Source: Gordonibacter massiliensis (ex Traore et al. 2017) (GTDB taxonomy: Bacteria > Actinomycetota > Coriobacteriia > Coriobacteriales > Eggerthellaceae). Taken from it: a stretch of DNA of 64,000 nucleotides. Below are positions 26,767 to 35,807 of the stretch, piece after piece. The notes beneath the pieces were generated by a model that saw only the letters and a program-made list of their open reading frames with translations, was not told the origin of the DNA and did no database searches. The stretch is taken from positions 496,001 through 560,000 of the forward strand of contig LT827128.1 of the NCBI GenBank assembly GCA_900170005.1, read 5' to 3'. The number at the start of each line of letters is the position of its first letter. Positions within the stretch are counted from its first letter, which is position 1. The translations under genes were made by a program, and so were the position numbers.

Positions 26767-27696
26767 TCACCTCTTCCTTGCTTTGGGGTCGAGGCCGTCG
26801 CGGATGCCGTCGCCCAGCAGGTTGAACGCCAGCACGGTCAGCGTGATGGCCATGCCGGGGAAGATCATGAGCCAAGGAGCGCGGAACAGCTCGTTGCGTC
26901 CGCGGCCCAGCATGTCGCCCCACTCGGCCGCCGGAGGCTGCACGCCCAGGCCTAGGAAGCCGAGCGCCGCCGCGTCCAGGATGGCGGTGGAGATGCCCAG
27001 CGTGGCGCGCACGATGATGGAGGGCAGCACGTTCGGCAGCACATGGCGGAAGATGATGGCGGCGTTGGAGTCGCCCACCACGCGCGCCGCGGCCACGTAG
27101 TCGTTCTCCTTGATGGCCAGTATCTCCGAGCGCACGATACGCGCGTACTCGGGAATGGACACCAGGCCGATGGCCACGACCGCCTTCTCGATGCCGGGCC
27201 CGAGGGCCGCCATGATGGCGATGGCCAACAGGATGGAGGGGATGGCCAGCATCATGTCCATGACGCGCATGATGACCGTGTCCGTCTTGCCTCCGCGGTA
27301 GCCGGCGATGGAGCCCAGCAGCACGCCGATGGTGAGCGAGATGGCCACGGCGGCCAGGCCCACGGTGAGCGTGATCTGCGTGCCCACGAGCACGCGGCTG
27401 AAGATGTCGCGGCCTTGGATGTCGGTGCCGAACCAGTGCGCGGCGCTCGGGCCCATCAAAGACTCGCTCAGGTTCTGCGCGTAGGGGTCGTAGGGCAGCA
27501 CGCCCGGCACGAACTTCGTCACCAACGCGATGATGACGAGCAGCAGGATGAAAATGCCGCTGATGAGCGAAGCCTTGTTCGATACGATGCCGGCGAACAC
27601 GTCTTTCCAGATGCTCTCGCGCTTCTCCTTGACCGGCTGCGCGGCCAGCGCCGCGCCTGCGGCGGGCTCGGTGGCGAGCTTCTTGTCCTTGCTCAT
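26767..27696 (-). CDS. dppC: peptide ABC transporter permease (DppC/OppC)
   Basis: A 309-residue permease with about six membrane helices: an N-terminal one ([19 protein letters not shown]) with a cytosolic lead, then the BPD_transp_1 core. The EAA loop [20 protein letters not shown], with AARVVGD, contacts the ATPases. ATG 27696 was chosen over the GTG at 27705 because AGAGGGG lies eight bases upstream. The preceding gene ends within six bases, so the two are coupled. Confidence 0.9.
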   Translation of the reverse strand: MSKDKKLATEPAAGAALAAQPVKEKRESIWKDVFAGIVSNKASLISGIFILLLVIIALVTKFVPGVLPYDPYAQNLSESLMGPSAAHWFGTDIQGRDIFSRVLVGTQITLTVGLAAVAISLTIGVLLGSIAGYRGGKTDTVIMRVMDMMLAIPSILLAIAIMAALGPGIEKAVVAIGLVSIPEYARIVRSEILAIKENDYVAAARVVGDSNAAIIFRHVLPNVLPSIIVRATLGISTAILDAAALGFLGLGVQPPAAEWGDMLGRGRNELFRAPWLMIFPGMAITLTVLAFNLLGDGIRDGLDPKARKR

Positions 27697-27701
27697 CGAT
27701 A

Positions 27702-28721
27702 TCACCCCTCTTCCTTCGCGCCGTACTTGATGCGGGGGTCAAGGTAGGCGTACACGATATCGACGACCAGGTTCATGATGACGAAGATGACGGCCACCAA
27801 AAGCACGATGCCCTGAACTACGGGGAAGTCGCTCTTCAGCACGCAGTCGACGGCGAACTTGCCGATGCCCGGCCAGGCGAACACCGTCTCGGTGAGCAGC
27901 GCGCCGCCGAGCAGGCTGCCGAACTGCAGGCCGATGACCGTCGATACGGGCAGCATGGCGTTGCGCAGCGCGTGCTTGATGTTCACGGTGCCCTTCTTCA
28001 GGCCCTTGGCGCGCGCCGTGCGGATGTAGTCGGCGTTGAGCGTCTCGAGCATGCTCGAGCGCGTCATGCGTGTGATGATGGCCATGGAGTACAGCGACAG
28101 CGCCAGCGTGGGCAGGATCAGATGGATGAGCACGTCGCCCAAGGCCGTCCAATCGGCGCGCATGATGGTGTCCAGTATGAAGAACCCGGTTCCTCCGGTT
28201 GGCTGGAGCAGGGGTGTCACGCGCCCGCTCGACGGCAGCACGTGCAGGATGCCGGCGAACAGCAAGATGAGCAGGATGCCCGACCAGAAGATGGGCATCG
28301 ACACGCCCACCAAGGCTATGAGCATGCTCACGTTGTCGGCGAGCTTGTTCTTCTTCACCGCCGCCAGCACGCCCAGCGTCACGCCCAGAAGGGACGCCAC
28401 GATGATGGCGCAGATGGCGAGCTCGGCCGTGGCGGGGAAGCGCGCGGCGATCTCGGCCGTGACCGGCTGGTGGGTGTAGTAGGACATGCCGAGGTCGCCC
28501 TGCACGGCGCCCACGATGAAGTTGATGTACTGCATCCAGATGGGGCTGTCCAACCCGTTGTCCGCGCGCCACGTCGCCATCGCCTCGGGGGTTGCGTGCT
28601 CGCCCAGAACCACCGGAGCCGGGTCCGGGGCCAACACGCGCGTGATGAGGAAGATGATGATCGTAACACCCAGCAAAACGGGAATCACCATAAGGATTCG
28701 TTTGAGGATGTATTTGAGCAT
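27702..28721 (-). CDS. dppB: peptide ABC transporter permease (DppB/OppB)
   Basis: A 339-residue permease beginning MLKYILKRILMVIPVLLGVT, the standard DppB N-terminus, with a large extracytoplasmic loop and five further helices. The EAA loop is SSMLETLNADYIRTARAKGL. Start at 28721 has AAAGG seven bases upstream; a longer in-frame extension has no site. It is separated from the binding-protein gene by 237 bp with two hairpins, which probably lowers its expression relative to that gene. Confidence 0.92.
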   Translation of the reverse strand: MLKYILKRILMVIPVLLGVTIIIFLITRVLAPDPAPVVLGEHATPEAMATWRADNGLDSPIWMQYINFIVGAVQGDLGMSYYTHQPVTAEIAARFPATAELAICAIIVASLLGVTLGVLAAVKKNKLADNVSMLIALVGVSMPIFWSGILLILLFAGILHVLPSSGRVTPLLQPTGGTGFFILDTIMRADWTALGDVLIHLILPTLALSLYSMAIITRMTRSSMLETLNADYIRTARAKGLKKGTVNIKHALRNAMLPVSTVIGLQFGSLLGGALLTETVFAWPGIGKFAVDCVLKSDFPVVQGIVLLVAVIFVIMNLVVDIVYAYLDPRIKYGAKEEG

Positions 28722-28869
28722 AGAGCACCTTTCTTGCCTGCCCTGCGCCGCTATCCGAACGGACACAGGAACGAAGCCGGAGACCCGTGGCCCCCGGCTT
28801 CGAGCACGCCAACTCGTCTTTGACGTGCAGATCATCGGATCGATACGACCGGATGACAGTGTAGCGCAA

Positions 28870-28911
28870 GTGCGGCCCGTGCGCGACGAGAATACGACGC
28901 ACGGGCCGCAC
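28870..28911. terminator. 14-bp hairpin in the dppA-dppB gap
   Basis: Arms GTGCGGCCCGTGCG (28870-28883) and its complement (28898-28911). Together with the stronger terminator just downstream of dppA, it probably limits read-through into the permease genes. Confidence 0.6.
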
Positions 28912-28919
28912 AGGGGAAA

Positions 28920-28954
28920 TAAAAAACCCGGCGCCCTCTCGGACGCCGGGAAAA
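28920..28954 (-). terminator. attenuating terminator after dppA
   Basis: CCCGGCG (28927-28933) and CGCCGGG (28944-28950) form a stem 10 bases after the dppA stop; on the minus strand it is followed by TTTTTTATT. Its location inside the operon suggests partial termination so that the binding protein is made in excess. Confidence 0.8.
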
Positions 28955-28958
28955 GCCT

Positions 28959-30590
28959 TTACGCTTCCTTCGAGACGCCCTTGAAGAACGCGACTCCCGT
29001 GGGATGGTAGTAGAAGTCCTTGACCTTCGGGCTGTAGCCCAGCAGGTTCTTGGAGTGGGAGATAAGCACCCACGGCTGCTTCTCGGCAACCATTTCCTCG
29101 CACTTCAGGTAGATGGCGTCACGCTCGTCGCCATCCGGCGTGGCCAGGCCCTCGGCGATGAGCGCCTTGTACTCGTCGTCCTGCCAGTGCGCCACGTTCA
29201 TGGACCAGTTCGTGTCGGCGAGCAGGTTCATGAAGTTGTCCGGGTCGCCGTTGTCGCCCGTCCAGCCGTAGAAGCAGATGTCGTACGGGTCGGTCTGCAC
29301 CTTGGTCTTGTAGGTGGTCCAGTCGTACTCGGTGATGCTCACGTCCACGCCGACCTCGGCCAGGTAGCCCTGGATCATGCGGGCCAGGTCGCTGCCGCCC
29401 TTCTGGTTGTAGGGGCGGGCGGTGGTGTAGGTGATGCACTGCAGCGACGTGATGCCCTTGTCGGCCAGCGCTTTCTTGGCGGCCTCGGGATCGTAGGCCG
29501 TCTGCTTGACGTCCTTGTCGTAGGGGGCCATCCACAGGGGCATGACCGAGTTCGCCACGGTGGCGTAGTCGCCGTAGATGGACTTCACCATCTCCTCGAC
29601 GTTGATGGCCTGGGCGACGGCCTTGCGAACCTCCTGGTCGGTGCACTTGCCGGTCTCGGTGTTGAACGCCATGTAGTTGATGGTCATGCCGTCCTCGGAG
29701 AACAGCTCGAAGCCGCCGTCGACGATCTGGTCGACCGCGGAGGGGTCGACGCTCGAGATGATGTCGCACTCGCCGTTGATGAGCGACGTGATGCGGGTGT
29801 TGCCCTCGGTGATGATCTTGAAGATGAGGTTCTTCGTCTTGGGAGCGTCGCCCCAGTAGTCCTCGTTCGCCACGAGCGTGATGGAGGCGCCCTTCGTCCA
29901 GTTGACGAACTTGTAGGGGCCGGTGCCCACGGGATCGGTGATGGCCTGGCCGTCGGTGGCCTTCTCGATGGCACTCGGCGCCACGATGGGGGAGGCCAGG
30001 GCCATGGCCAGGTTCTTCACGAACGGGGCGGAAGCCGCGCGCATCGTGATCTTCACGGTGTAGTCGTCAACGGCCTCGACCTTCTCGACGCCGTTGCCCG
30101 CCTCTTCCTCGCCGAACACGAACGACGCGTAGGGCATGTCGGAGTTGCGGTTGGGCTCGAGCTGGCGCTCGATGGACTTCTTCACGGCCTCGGCGTTGAA
30201 GTCGGTGCCGTCGTGGAACTTGATGCCCTCGTTCAGCTTGATCGTGTAGACCAGGCCGTCGTCAGAGATCTCGGGCAGGTCCTTGGCCAGGCAGGGCGAC
30301 ACCTTCGCGTCGGTCTTGCCGTACTGGTACAGGCCCTCGTACATGTTGCAGGACACCACGGCGGACTCGCCGTCGTCGAAGTACGCCGGGTCGACCGCGC
30401 GCGGGTCGGCCGTCAGGCTGTACGTGATGGTGTCGGACGCGCCGCCGGCCGCCGGGGCGTCTCCGCCTTCCTTCTTGGCGTCGTCGCCACCGCCGCCGCA
30501 GCCTGCCATGCTGACGAGGCCGAAGCCTGCCGCAGACACGCCGAGCAGCTCCATGAACTGACGCCTGCTGAACGAACTCTTGCTTTCCAT
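28959..30590 (-). CDS. dppA: peptide-binding lipoprotein (SBP family 5, DppA/OppA)
   Basis: A 543-residue solute-binding lipoprotein. The N-terminus has a twin-arginine-like motif (SRRQF, residues 8-12), a hydrophobic core and lipobox MAGC with C31, so it is probably a Tat-exported lipoprotein. Mature domain motifs include YSLTADPRAVDPAYF, GIKFHDGTDFNAEAVKKSIE, DPVGTGPYKFVNWTKG, and YDICFYGWTGDNGDPDNFMN. It is the first gene of the dppABCDF operon on the minus strand. Substrates are probably oligopeptides. Confidence 0.92.
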   Translation of the reverse strand: MESKSSFSRRQFMELLGVSAAGFGLVSMAGCGGGGDDAKKEGGDAPAAGGASDTITYSLTADPRAVDPAYFDDGESAVVSCNMYEGLYQYGKTDAKVSPCLAKDLPEISDDGLVYTIKLNEGIKFHDGTDFNAEAVKKSIERQLEPNRNSDMPYASFVFGEEEAGNGVEKVEAVDDYTVKITMRAASAPFVKNLAMALASPIVAPSAIEKATDGQAITDPVGTGPYKFVNWTKGASITLVANEDYWGDAPKTKNLIFKIITEGNTRITSLINGECDIISSVDPSAVDQIVDGGFELFSEDGMTINYMAFNTETGKCTDQEVRKAVAQAINVEEMVKSIYGDYATVANSVMPLWMAPYDKDVKQTAYDPEAAKKALADKGITSLQCITYTTARPYNQKGGSDLARMIQGYLAEVGVDVSITEYDWTTYKTKVQTDPYDICFYGWTGDNGDPDNFMNLLADTNWSMNVAHWQDDEYKALIAEGLATPDGDERDAIYLKCEEMVAEKQPWVLISHSKNLLGYSPKVKDFYYHPTGVAFFKGVSKEA

Positions 30591-31138
30591 AAAGGATGTC
30601 TCCTTCCCTCAAACCCCGTTTCCCAACGGGGCCCTCCTTCGAGTCTTCGACTCGCTACGCCCGGCCGCGCCTTCGGGCGGCCGTCGCGTATCCGTATACT
30701 TTAGTACAACAGAGCGTGGTACAGCAGGTAATTTACCGCATAGAAACGTTTTTTGTCCGTTTGCGGCGCAAAAAACCGACCAAAGGCGCGCCCGGAAGCG
30801 CTGGAGGCGGCCTCCGGGCGCCGAGCAAGGGGAGGCGGGGCGTTTGCGCCGACGCGCGACGTGGGCTTTCTATGCCGTGAGCTGGCTTCGAGCATCGAAG
30901 TGCGCGGGCGTTCGGCTCGGCGGCGCCCGTCGCGCGGGGAAGCGCTTCGGTTGGCTGGCGGCCGGGACGGCCGAGGGCGGCGGATGGGGCGCGCCGCGCG
31001 TTCGGACGGGCTTCCTCGCGCGGAACCTGCGGCACGGAAGCGTGTCGGTCTGCGTCAAGCGCGATTCGCCCCCTTTTCCCGCCCGGCGCCGACCGTTATA
31101 CTGACGGTGGATCGACAAACCCCGTCGAAAGGGCCCTC
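30591..31138. other. 548-bp divergent intergenic region upstream of dppA
   Basis: The dppA leader (30597-30690) contains three small hairpins: CCCCGTTTCCCAACGGGG, CGAGTCTTCGACTCG and GGCCGCGCCTTCGGGCGGCC. AT-rich boxes near 30695-30745 probably hold the promoter. From 30787 to about 31095 the sequence is GC-rich without a convincing gene, although one hairpin (about 30786-30822, GCCCGGA/TCCGGGC) is clear. Confidence 0.55.
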
Positions 31139-31228
31139 ATGCTCGCCACCGCCAACGCCGCAGCCTTCGCCGACCTCGTGTTCTGCGCGTTGCTCGTGGG
31201 CGCATGGTGGTGGAACAAGAAGCATTGA
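31139..31228 (+). CDS. 29-residue single-span membrane peptide
   Basis: MLATANAAAFADLVFCALLV followed by GAWWWNKKH. It begins at an ATG with AAAGGG five to six bases upstream and TTATACT (about 31097-31103) a little further up as a possible -10. A hydrophobic helix ends in WWWNKKH, the aromatic and positive belt typical of small membrane proteins. It lies 115 bp upstream of the FetA-like gene. It is too short for certainty. Confidence 0.5.
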   Translation: MLATANAAAFADLVFCALLVGAWWWNKKH

Positions 31229-31343
31229 CCCGAGCCCGGCCCCTTCATCTTCCCTGCGTCTCGCGCAAGCCTCCGGCAGAGGCGTTTTCCTGTGCCGCGG
31301 GCCGCGCCCGGACGGCTGCGGCCAACGGTGATATCATGGGCGC

Positions 31344-32126
31344 ATGGCGTTGTTTTCGGTCGAACATCTCTCGGTATCCTACGCGCGCGACGGCCATGTC
31401 GTGCCGCTTCTGCGCGACGTGCGCTTCGAGCTCGCGGCCGGTGCCGTCTACGACCTGGTGGGGCCGTCGGGGGCGGGCAAGTCGACGCTGCTGCGCGCGT
31501 GCGCGCTCATGATGGAGCGCGCGTCGGGCGAGCTGTACCTGGACGGCGCGCCCTCGTCTTCGTTCACGCCGTCGGAATGGAGGCGCCGGGTGTGCCTCGT
31601 GCCGCAGCGGGCCTCGCTCGTGGCGGGCACGGTGCGCGACAACCTGCGCCTGCCGTGGACGCTCAAGGTGAACGCGGGCGAGCGTCCGCCCGCCGACGAA
31701 GCGTTCGCGCGCCTGCTCGCGCTGGCCGAGCTGGCCGACGTCGAGCTCGGCCGCGACGTCTCGCAGCTCTCCGGCGGGCAGGCGGCCCGCGTCGCGCTTC
31801 TGCGCGCCTTCGCCACGCGGCCCGCGGTCATGCTGCTCGACGAGGTGGACGCCGCGCTCGACGACGAGTCGGCCTGCGCCATCGGCCGCCTGACGAGGGC
31901 GCTCGTCGACGAGCGCACCACGTGCCTGCGCATCCGCCATCGCGCCGCCGACGGCTTCGCGTCGGGCTCCTTCGTGCTGCGCGACGGGCGGCTTTCCTAC
32001 GCCGACAACCCGGGCGTTTCGGGCGACGCGGGCTGCGCGCGGGGCTTCGACCCGGCGGACTACGCCGCTTTGAGGGATCTCGAGGCCGAGAGGCCGCGGG
32101 CGGTGGGAGAGGGGGCGCGGCCGTGA
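31344..32126 (+). CDS. fetA: ABC transporter ATP-binding protein (FetA/YbbL-like)
   Basis: A 260-residue ATPase: Walker A GPSGAGKSTLLRA, signature LSGGQAARVALLRAF, Walker B VMLLDEVDAALDDES. The ATPase partner of an UPF0014 permease encoded next; in E. coli this pair (FetAB) exports iron and protects from peroxide. The H-loop region reads LRIRHRAADG, with the expected histidine. It ends in a short acidic tail. The next gene starts at the GTGA overlapping its stop. Confidence 0.85.
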   Translation: MALFSVEHLSVSYARDGHVVPLLRDVRFELAAGAVYDLVGPSGAGKSTLLRACALMMERASGELYLDGAPSSSFTPSEWRRRVCLVPQRASLVAGTVRDNLRLPWTLKVNAGERPPADEAFARLLALAELADVELGRDVSQLSGGQAARVALLRAFATRPAVMLLDEVDAALDDESACAIGRLTRALVDERTTCLRIRHRAADGFASGSFVLRDGRLSYADNPGVSGDAGCARGFDPADYAALRDLEAERPRAVGEGARP

Positions 32127-32917
32127 GCGACGGCGTCGTGGGCATCGGCTACGTGGAGCTGTTCGCGGCCAGCGCGCTCATGCTGGTGGCGGGCCTCGTG
32201 TCGTGGAAGCTGGAGCTGGGGCAGACGCGGCGCATCGCCGTGTCGTCGGTGCGCTGCTTCGTGCAGCTTCTGGCCGCGGGCTTTCTGCTCACGTACCTGT
32301 TCGAGTACCAAACGTGGTGGCTCGTGGGGCTCGTGCTGGCGGCCATGGTGGTGGCCGCCACCCAGATCGCCACGTCGCGCGTCAAGAACCGCATCCCGGG
32401 GCTCGCCCTCTCCGTGTTCTTGTCGCTGCTGGTGTCGTCCACGGCCATCGGCTTCATCGTGGTGGAGGGCGTCATCCACGCCGATCCGTGGTACAACGCT
32501 CGGCAGGTGATCCCCATCGTGGGCATGATCATGGGCAACGCCATGTCGTCGGTGGCCGTGGCTGTCGACCGGCTCTTCTCCGACCTGGACGCGCGCGCCG
32601 ACGAGATGTTCTCGCTCGTGGCGCTGGGCGCGATGCCGGGGGAGGCCGCCGCGCCGTCGCTCAAGGCCGCCATCGGGGCGGGCATGACGCCGGTGCTGGC
32701 GAACATGTCGGCCGCGGGCATCGTGACGTTCCCCGGCATGATGACCGGCCAGCTGCTGGCGGGCGCCGATCCCGTGGCCGCCGCGAAGTACCAGATCGTG
32801 GTCATGCTCATGCTGTCCGCGGCGAACACCGTGGCCATCGTCATGGCAAGCTACCTCACGTACCGCAAGCGCTTCGCCCCCGATGGATATTATTTGGACA
32901 AGGGCCTGCGCGGATAG
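32123..32917 (+). CDS. fetB: UPF0014-family permease (FetB/YbbM-like)
   Basis: A 264-residue inner-membrane protein with about seven helices and family signatures LELGQTRRIAVSSVRCFVQL, IPIVGMIMGNAMSSVAVA, and FPGMMTGQLLAGADPVAAAK. It starts at GTG 32123, which overlaps the fetA stop by 4 bp. It forms the membrane part of a putative iron exporter. Confidence 0.9.
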   Translation: MSDGVVGIGYVELFAASALMLVAGLVSWKLELGQTRRIAVSSVRCFVQLLAAGFLLTYLFEYQTWWLVGLVLAAMVVAATQIATSRVKNRIPGLALSVFLSLLVSSTAIGFIVVEGVIHADPWYNARQVIPIVGMIMGNAMSSVAVAVDRLFSDLDARADEMFSLVALGAMPGEAAAPSLKAAIGAGMTPVLANMSAAGIVTFPGMMTGQLLAGADPVAAAKYQIVVMLMLSAANTVAIVMASYLTYRKRFAPDGYYLDKGLRG

Positions 32918-32957
32918 ACCGTACCTTATAATCGGCAGGACATGAAAGGACTGCACC

Positions 32958-33311
32958 GTGGCTGACGAGAAGGCGTTTTCCCATATCACCGTTTCGGACG
33001 ATGACGAGGACGATCTCGTCATCGAAGCCGGAGTCCGAACGGCTTCGGAGCCGTCGGCTTCCGAGCCTCCGGAGGCCGTGGTCGAGGCGGAAGCGGCCGA
33101 GCAGGACGAACCGCCTGCGGAAGACCCCGCGCCCGAACCGGAACCCGAGGCCGACGCGGGCGACGACGAGGCGGAGCCCGACGATTATCGCGAGCAGCGG
33201 CTCGACGACCTGGCCGACACGTCCATGCCCGTGGTGCAGAAGGTCATCCTGGCGGTTGCTCTGGCGCTCATCGTCGTGGCCGTCGTGTACTACTTCGTCT
33301 TCATGCGCTAA
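32958..33311 (+). CDS. acidic C-tail-anchored membrane protein
   Basis: A 117-residue protein. Residues 10-90 are very rich in Glu, Asp, Pro and Ala (for example PAEDPAPEPEPEADAGDDEA) and are probably disordered. One hydrophobic helix at the C-terminus (VILAVALALIVVAVVYYFVF) anchors it with its acidic part in the cytoplasm. No family is recognised. It is 34 bp upstream of a second anchored protein and probably in the same operon. Confidence 0.75.
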   Translation: MADEKAFSHITVSDDDEDDLVIEAGVRTASEPSASEPPEAVVEAEAAEQDEPPAEDPAPEPEPEADAGDDEAEPDDYREQRLDDLADTSMPVVQKVILAVALALIVVAVVYYFVFMR

Positions 33312-33345
33312 CGCGCGCTCGTCTTTCTGGTAGGAAGGTTAACCG

Positions 33346-34548
33346 ATGCCCAAACACGCTGCAAACGAACCATCCGGCACCCCCTCGAACCCCGCCGACC
33401 GCGCTTTCGACGCCGAAACGCCCGCGCCGGTCGACGACCGCGACGAGCGCATCGGCCTGACCGAGGCGTTCACGCCCGTGAGCGTCGACCCCGTCGCGGG
33501 CGAGCCCGAGGCTCCCGCCGACGGCCGCGACAACGCCATCGGGCTCACCCAGGCGTTCGCGCCGGTGGGCGGCGCCCCCGCCGCTGCCGGAGGCCCGGCC
33601 CATGCCGGCGGCTTCAGCTACAAGGGCGACACGGACGACGAGTACCCCGACGCCTTCGACAGCCTGGAGCCGCGCGACGCGCCTCCGCTGCTGTTCGACG
33701 AGGAGCCGCCTTTGGAGCCCGAGCAGCCGAAGGGCCGCCACGGCAAGAAGGACAAGCCGGACGTTCCGCCCCATATGCGCAAGTCGCGCCGCATGCGGCG
33801 CGTGCTCATCGTGGTCATCGTGCTTTTGGTGGTGCTCATAGCCACGCTGGGCTACCTCACGTTCCGCCTGGTCAACGAGAGCCAGACGCTGGCTGCCCAG
33901 CAAACGCAGCAGCAGCAGGACGCGCAGGAGGTCACCGCCATCCAGCAGGAGGAGACGAAGGACGCCACCACCGAGACGGCGAAGAAGACCGAGGCCCCCA
34001 ACCTGGCCTCCGTGCTCGGCCTCGCCCAGGACGAGGCCGTGGCCGCGCTCAAGCACGGCGCCGAGGTGACCAGCTCCAAGGACGTGAACGAGGAGGGCAA
34101 CCCCGTCAAGAAGAACGTGACGGTGGCGCTCACCGACGAGCCGGCCGACACGCGCACGGGCACCCCCACGGTGTACCTTGGCCTGAACGAGGAGGGCAAG
34201 GTCGTGCAGGCGGGCTACTCGGCTTCCACGGCCGCGCTCGGCTACGGGTCGCTCAGCTTCGCCGACGCGGTGAAGAACGAGCACGTGGTGGAGAAGACGC
34301 TGCAGGAGGCCGGCATCCCCGTGGCCGAGGGGGCGGCGACGCTGCCCGAGGACAAGACCGTGTACTCCACCTACGACACCGACGGCACGACGCTCGTGAA
34401 GGAGAATTGCTCGTTCTCCGGCACGGTGGACCTGAACGGCGCCGCCCACGAATGGTCGGCCGTGCTGTCCTACAACTACACCACGGCCAACATGTCGGGC
34501 AACCTGGCCGACACCGTCCGCATCATCTACGTGTACATCAACGCTTAG
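33346..34548 (+). CDS. single-span membrane protein with disordered N-terminus and repeated IGLT motif
   Basis: A 400-residue protein. The cytoplasmic 145 residues are Pro/Ala/Asp-rich and include a duplicated motif, RIGLTEAFTPV and AIGLTQAFAPV, about 30 residues apart. After a basic cluster (MRKSRRMRR) comes one membrane helix (about 150-175), a Gln-rich coiled coil (QQTQQQQDAQEV), and an extracytoplasmic domain with VLGLAQDEAVAALKHG and repeated YNYTT-type strands. No family is recognised. The repeated motif in the cytoplasmic part could bind a partner. Confidence 0.75.
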   Translation: MPKHAANEPSGTPSNPADRAFDAETPAPVDDRDERIGLTEAFTPVSVDPVAGEPEAPADGRDNAIGLTQAFAPVGGAPAAAGGPAHAGGFSYKGDTDDEYPDAFDSLEPRDAPPLLFDEEPPLEPEQPKGRHGKKDKPDVPPHMRKSRRMRRVLIVVIVLLVVLIATLGYLTFRLVNESQTLAAQQTQQQQDAQEVTAIQQEETKDATTETAKKTEAPNLASVLGLAQDEAVAALKHGAEVTSSKDVNEEGNPVKKNVTVALTDEPADTRTGTPTVYLGLNEEGKVVQAGYSASTAALGYGSLSFADAVKNEHVVEKTLQEAGIPVAEGAATLPEDKTVYSTYDTDGTTLVKENCSFSGTVDLNGAAHEWSAVLSYNYTTANMSGNLADTVRIIYVYINA

Positions 34549-34578
34549 GGTTCCGGCGGCTTGCCGGCCGCCGGAACC
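34547..34578 (+). terminator. hairpin after the anchored protein
   Basis: GGTTCCGGCGGC and GCCGCCGGAACC (arms within 34549-34578) form a strong stem immediately after the stop. No U-run follows. Confidence 0.6.
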
Positions 34579-34592
34579 TGCCGACGCCACGG

Positions 34593-34620
34593 CCGCCCTC
34601 GCTGACTTACTACGCCAACC
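34593..34620. repeat. short intergenic repeat, family C copy 1
   Basis: A 28-bp sequence (CCGCCCTCGCTGACTTACTA...) matching 38608-38635 at 27 of 28 positions. Both copies lie in the gap just after a gene and are followed by an unrelated gene. Confidence 0.65.
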
Positions 34621-34734
34621 GGGGCGGTTGTTTTCGCGCTGGCGCGCGAAGCGCGGGTCGCTTCGCTCCCGCCCGACAACATGGGCGCCCGTTTTCGCGC
34701 CTTCCGGCGCGAAGCGTCGACGTCCTTGCGCTCC

Positions 34735-35556
34735 CTACGCCTCGTGCGGGCGGAAACCGAAGTACCGTTCGCAGGCGTCGGCGAAGGCGGCTTCGTCGGG
34801 CAGCGCGGTGCGGACCTTCTCGCCATTCTCGCGGACGGTGAGCGTGTCGTCCCAGATGCCGTAGTAGCCCGTCGCGGTGCGCAGGTTGGCGATGCGGTGC
34901 TCGTAGAACTCAACGCCCGGTTGCGAGCAGGCCAGGTTGAGCGCGGCGAAGTCCTTGTCGGTCACGGTGGCCAGGCACAACTCCAGCTCGGTCTGCGTGC
35001 GGGACGGCCCCTCGATGCCGTAGAGGTCCTTCTTCGCCCCGGTCACGCGGTCGACGGCCCACCAGTAATCGTCGATGCGGCGAGCGGTGAACGACTCGCC
35101 GTGGATGATCTGCTCCCGTCCGTCGACCAGAGAGAGCGAGGCCGAGGGCAGCGGACCGCCGAAACCCACGTCAACGAGCACCTCTTCGCCGTCGAGGTTC
35201 ACGAGCACGGCGCGGTGGTTGATGGGGTCCTTCACCTTGGCGCCGCACACGGCGCGACACAAACACGGGCGAACCTCGTAACCCAGGCTGGCGAGCAGCG
35301 CTTCGAACAGGGCGTTCAGCTCGAAGCAGTAGCCTCCGCGGTGCTGGGTGACCAGCTTGTCGAACACGTGGTCGAGCGCGAGGTCGGGCGGTTCGGTGCA
35401 ACGGTACATGTCGATGGTCTCGAACGGAATGGAGCATTGGTGCGCGTAGACGAGGTCGTCGAGCGCTTCCCGCGTGGGCTGCTCGGGCCAGCCGAGCCCG
35501 ATGCGTTCGAGGTAGGCGCGCGCGTCTCGCGCGCCGAGGGCGAATTCGTTTCCCAT
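34735..35556 (-). CDS. arylamine N-acetyltransferase
   Basis: A 273-residue enzyme with the NAT catalytic triad in its normal context: C77 in RGGYCFELN, H114 in NHRAVLV, D129 in VDVGFGGP. It transfers acetyl from acetyl-CoA to arylamines or hydrazines; gut actinobacterial NATs can acetylate drugs such as 5-aminosalicylate or isoniazid, but the substrate is not visible in the sequence. The ATG at 35556 has AGGGG six bases upstream. The longer frame upstream has no site. It stands alone, convergent with the anchored protein. Confidence 0.92.
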   Translation of the reverse strand: MGNEFALGARDARAYLERIGLGWPEQPTREALDDLVYAHQCSIPFETIDMYRCTEPPDLALDHVFDKLVTQHRGGYCFELNALFEALLASLGYEVRPCLCRAVCGAKVKDPINHRAVLVNLDGEEVLVDVGFGGPLPSASLSLVDGREQIIHGESFTARRIDDYWWAVDRVTGAKKDLYGIEGPSRTQTELELCLATVTDKDFAALNLACSQPGVEFYEHRIANLRTATGYYGIWDDTLTVRENGEKVRTALPDEAAFADACERYFGFRPHEA

Positions 35557-35723
35557 AGATATCCCCTGTTCTATCCACGGCGCCCGGGCTTCCCCTGTGC
35601 CCGCAGCGTCACGCTGCCCATGATAGCGCAAACACCGCGGGAAAGAGAGCCCGTCTTCGCGCGTCTGTCGCAGGAGCGCGAGGAGGGCGGGCGTCTCACC
35701 CGCGCCCCTCGCGGGCTTTCGTC

Positions 35724-35762
35724 GCATCGTTCGGCTTCGTCATTGACCAAGCCGAACGATGC
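35724..35762. promoter_or_regulatory. 14-bp inverted repeat overlapping the dhaL promoter
   Basis: Arms GCATCGTTCGGCTT (35724-35737) and AAGCCGAACGATGC (35749-35762) are exact complements. The right arm lies in the spacer between the -35 and -10 boxes, so a protein bound to the dyad would block or remodel the promoter. Confidence 0.6.
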
Positions 35763-35771
35763 GGGTAGAGT
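35743..35771 (+). promoter_or_regulatory. promoter of the dhaLK operon
   Basis: TTGACC (35743-35748), a 17-bp spacer, TAGAGT (35766-35771), 37 bases before the dhaL ATG. Confidence 0.65.
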
Positions 35772-35807
35772 TGAACGCAGGCGATTACCGACGGGAAAGG
35801 GGTTCCC

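Noticed and set aside
30753-31331. Plus-strand frame across the region upstream of fetA
   Set aside because: It is Arg/Ala/Gly-rich, overlaps a better-supported small ORF in another frame and has no motif.
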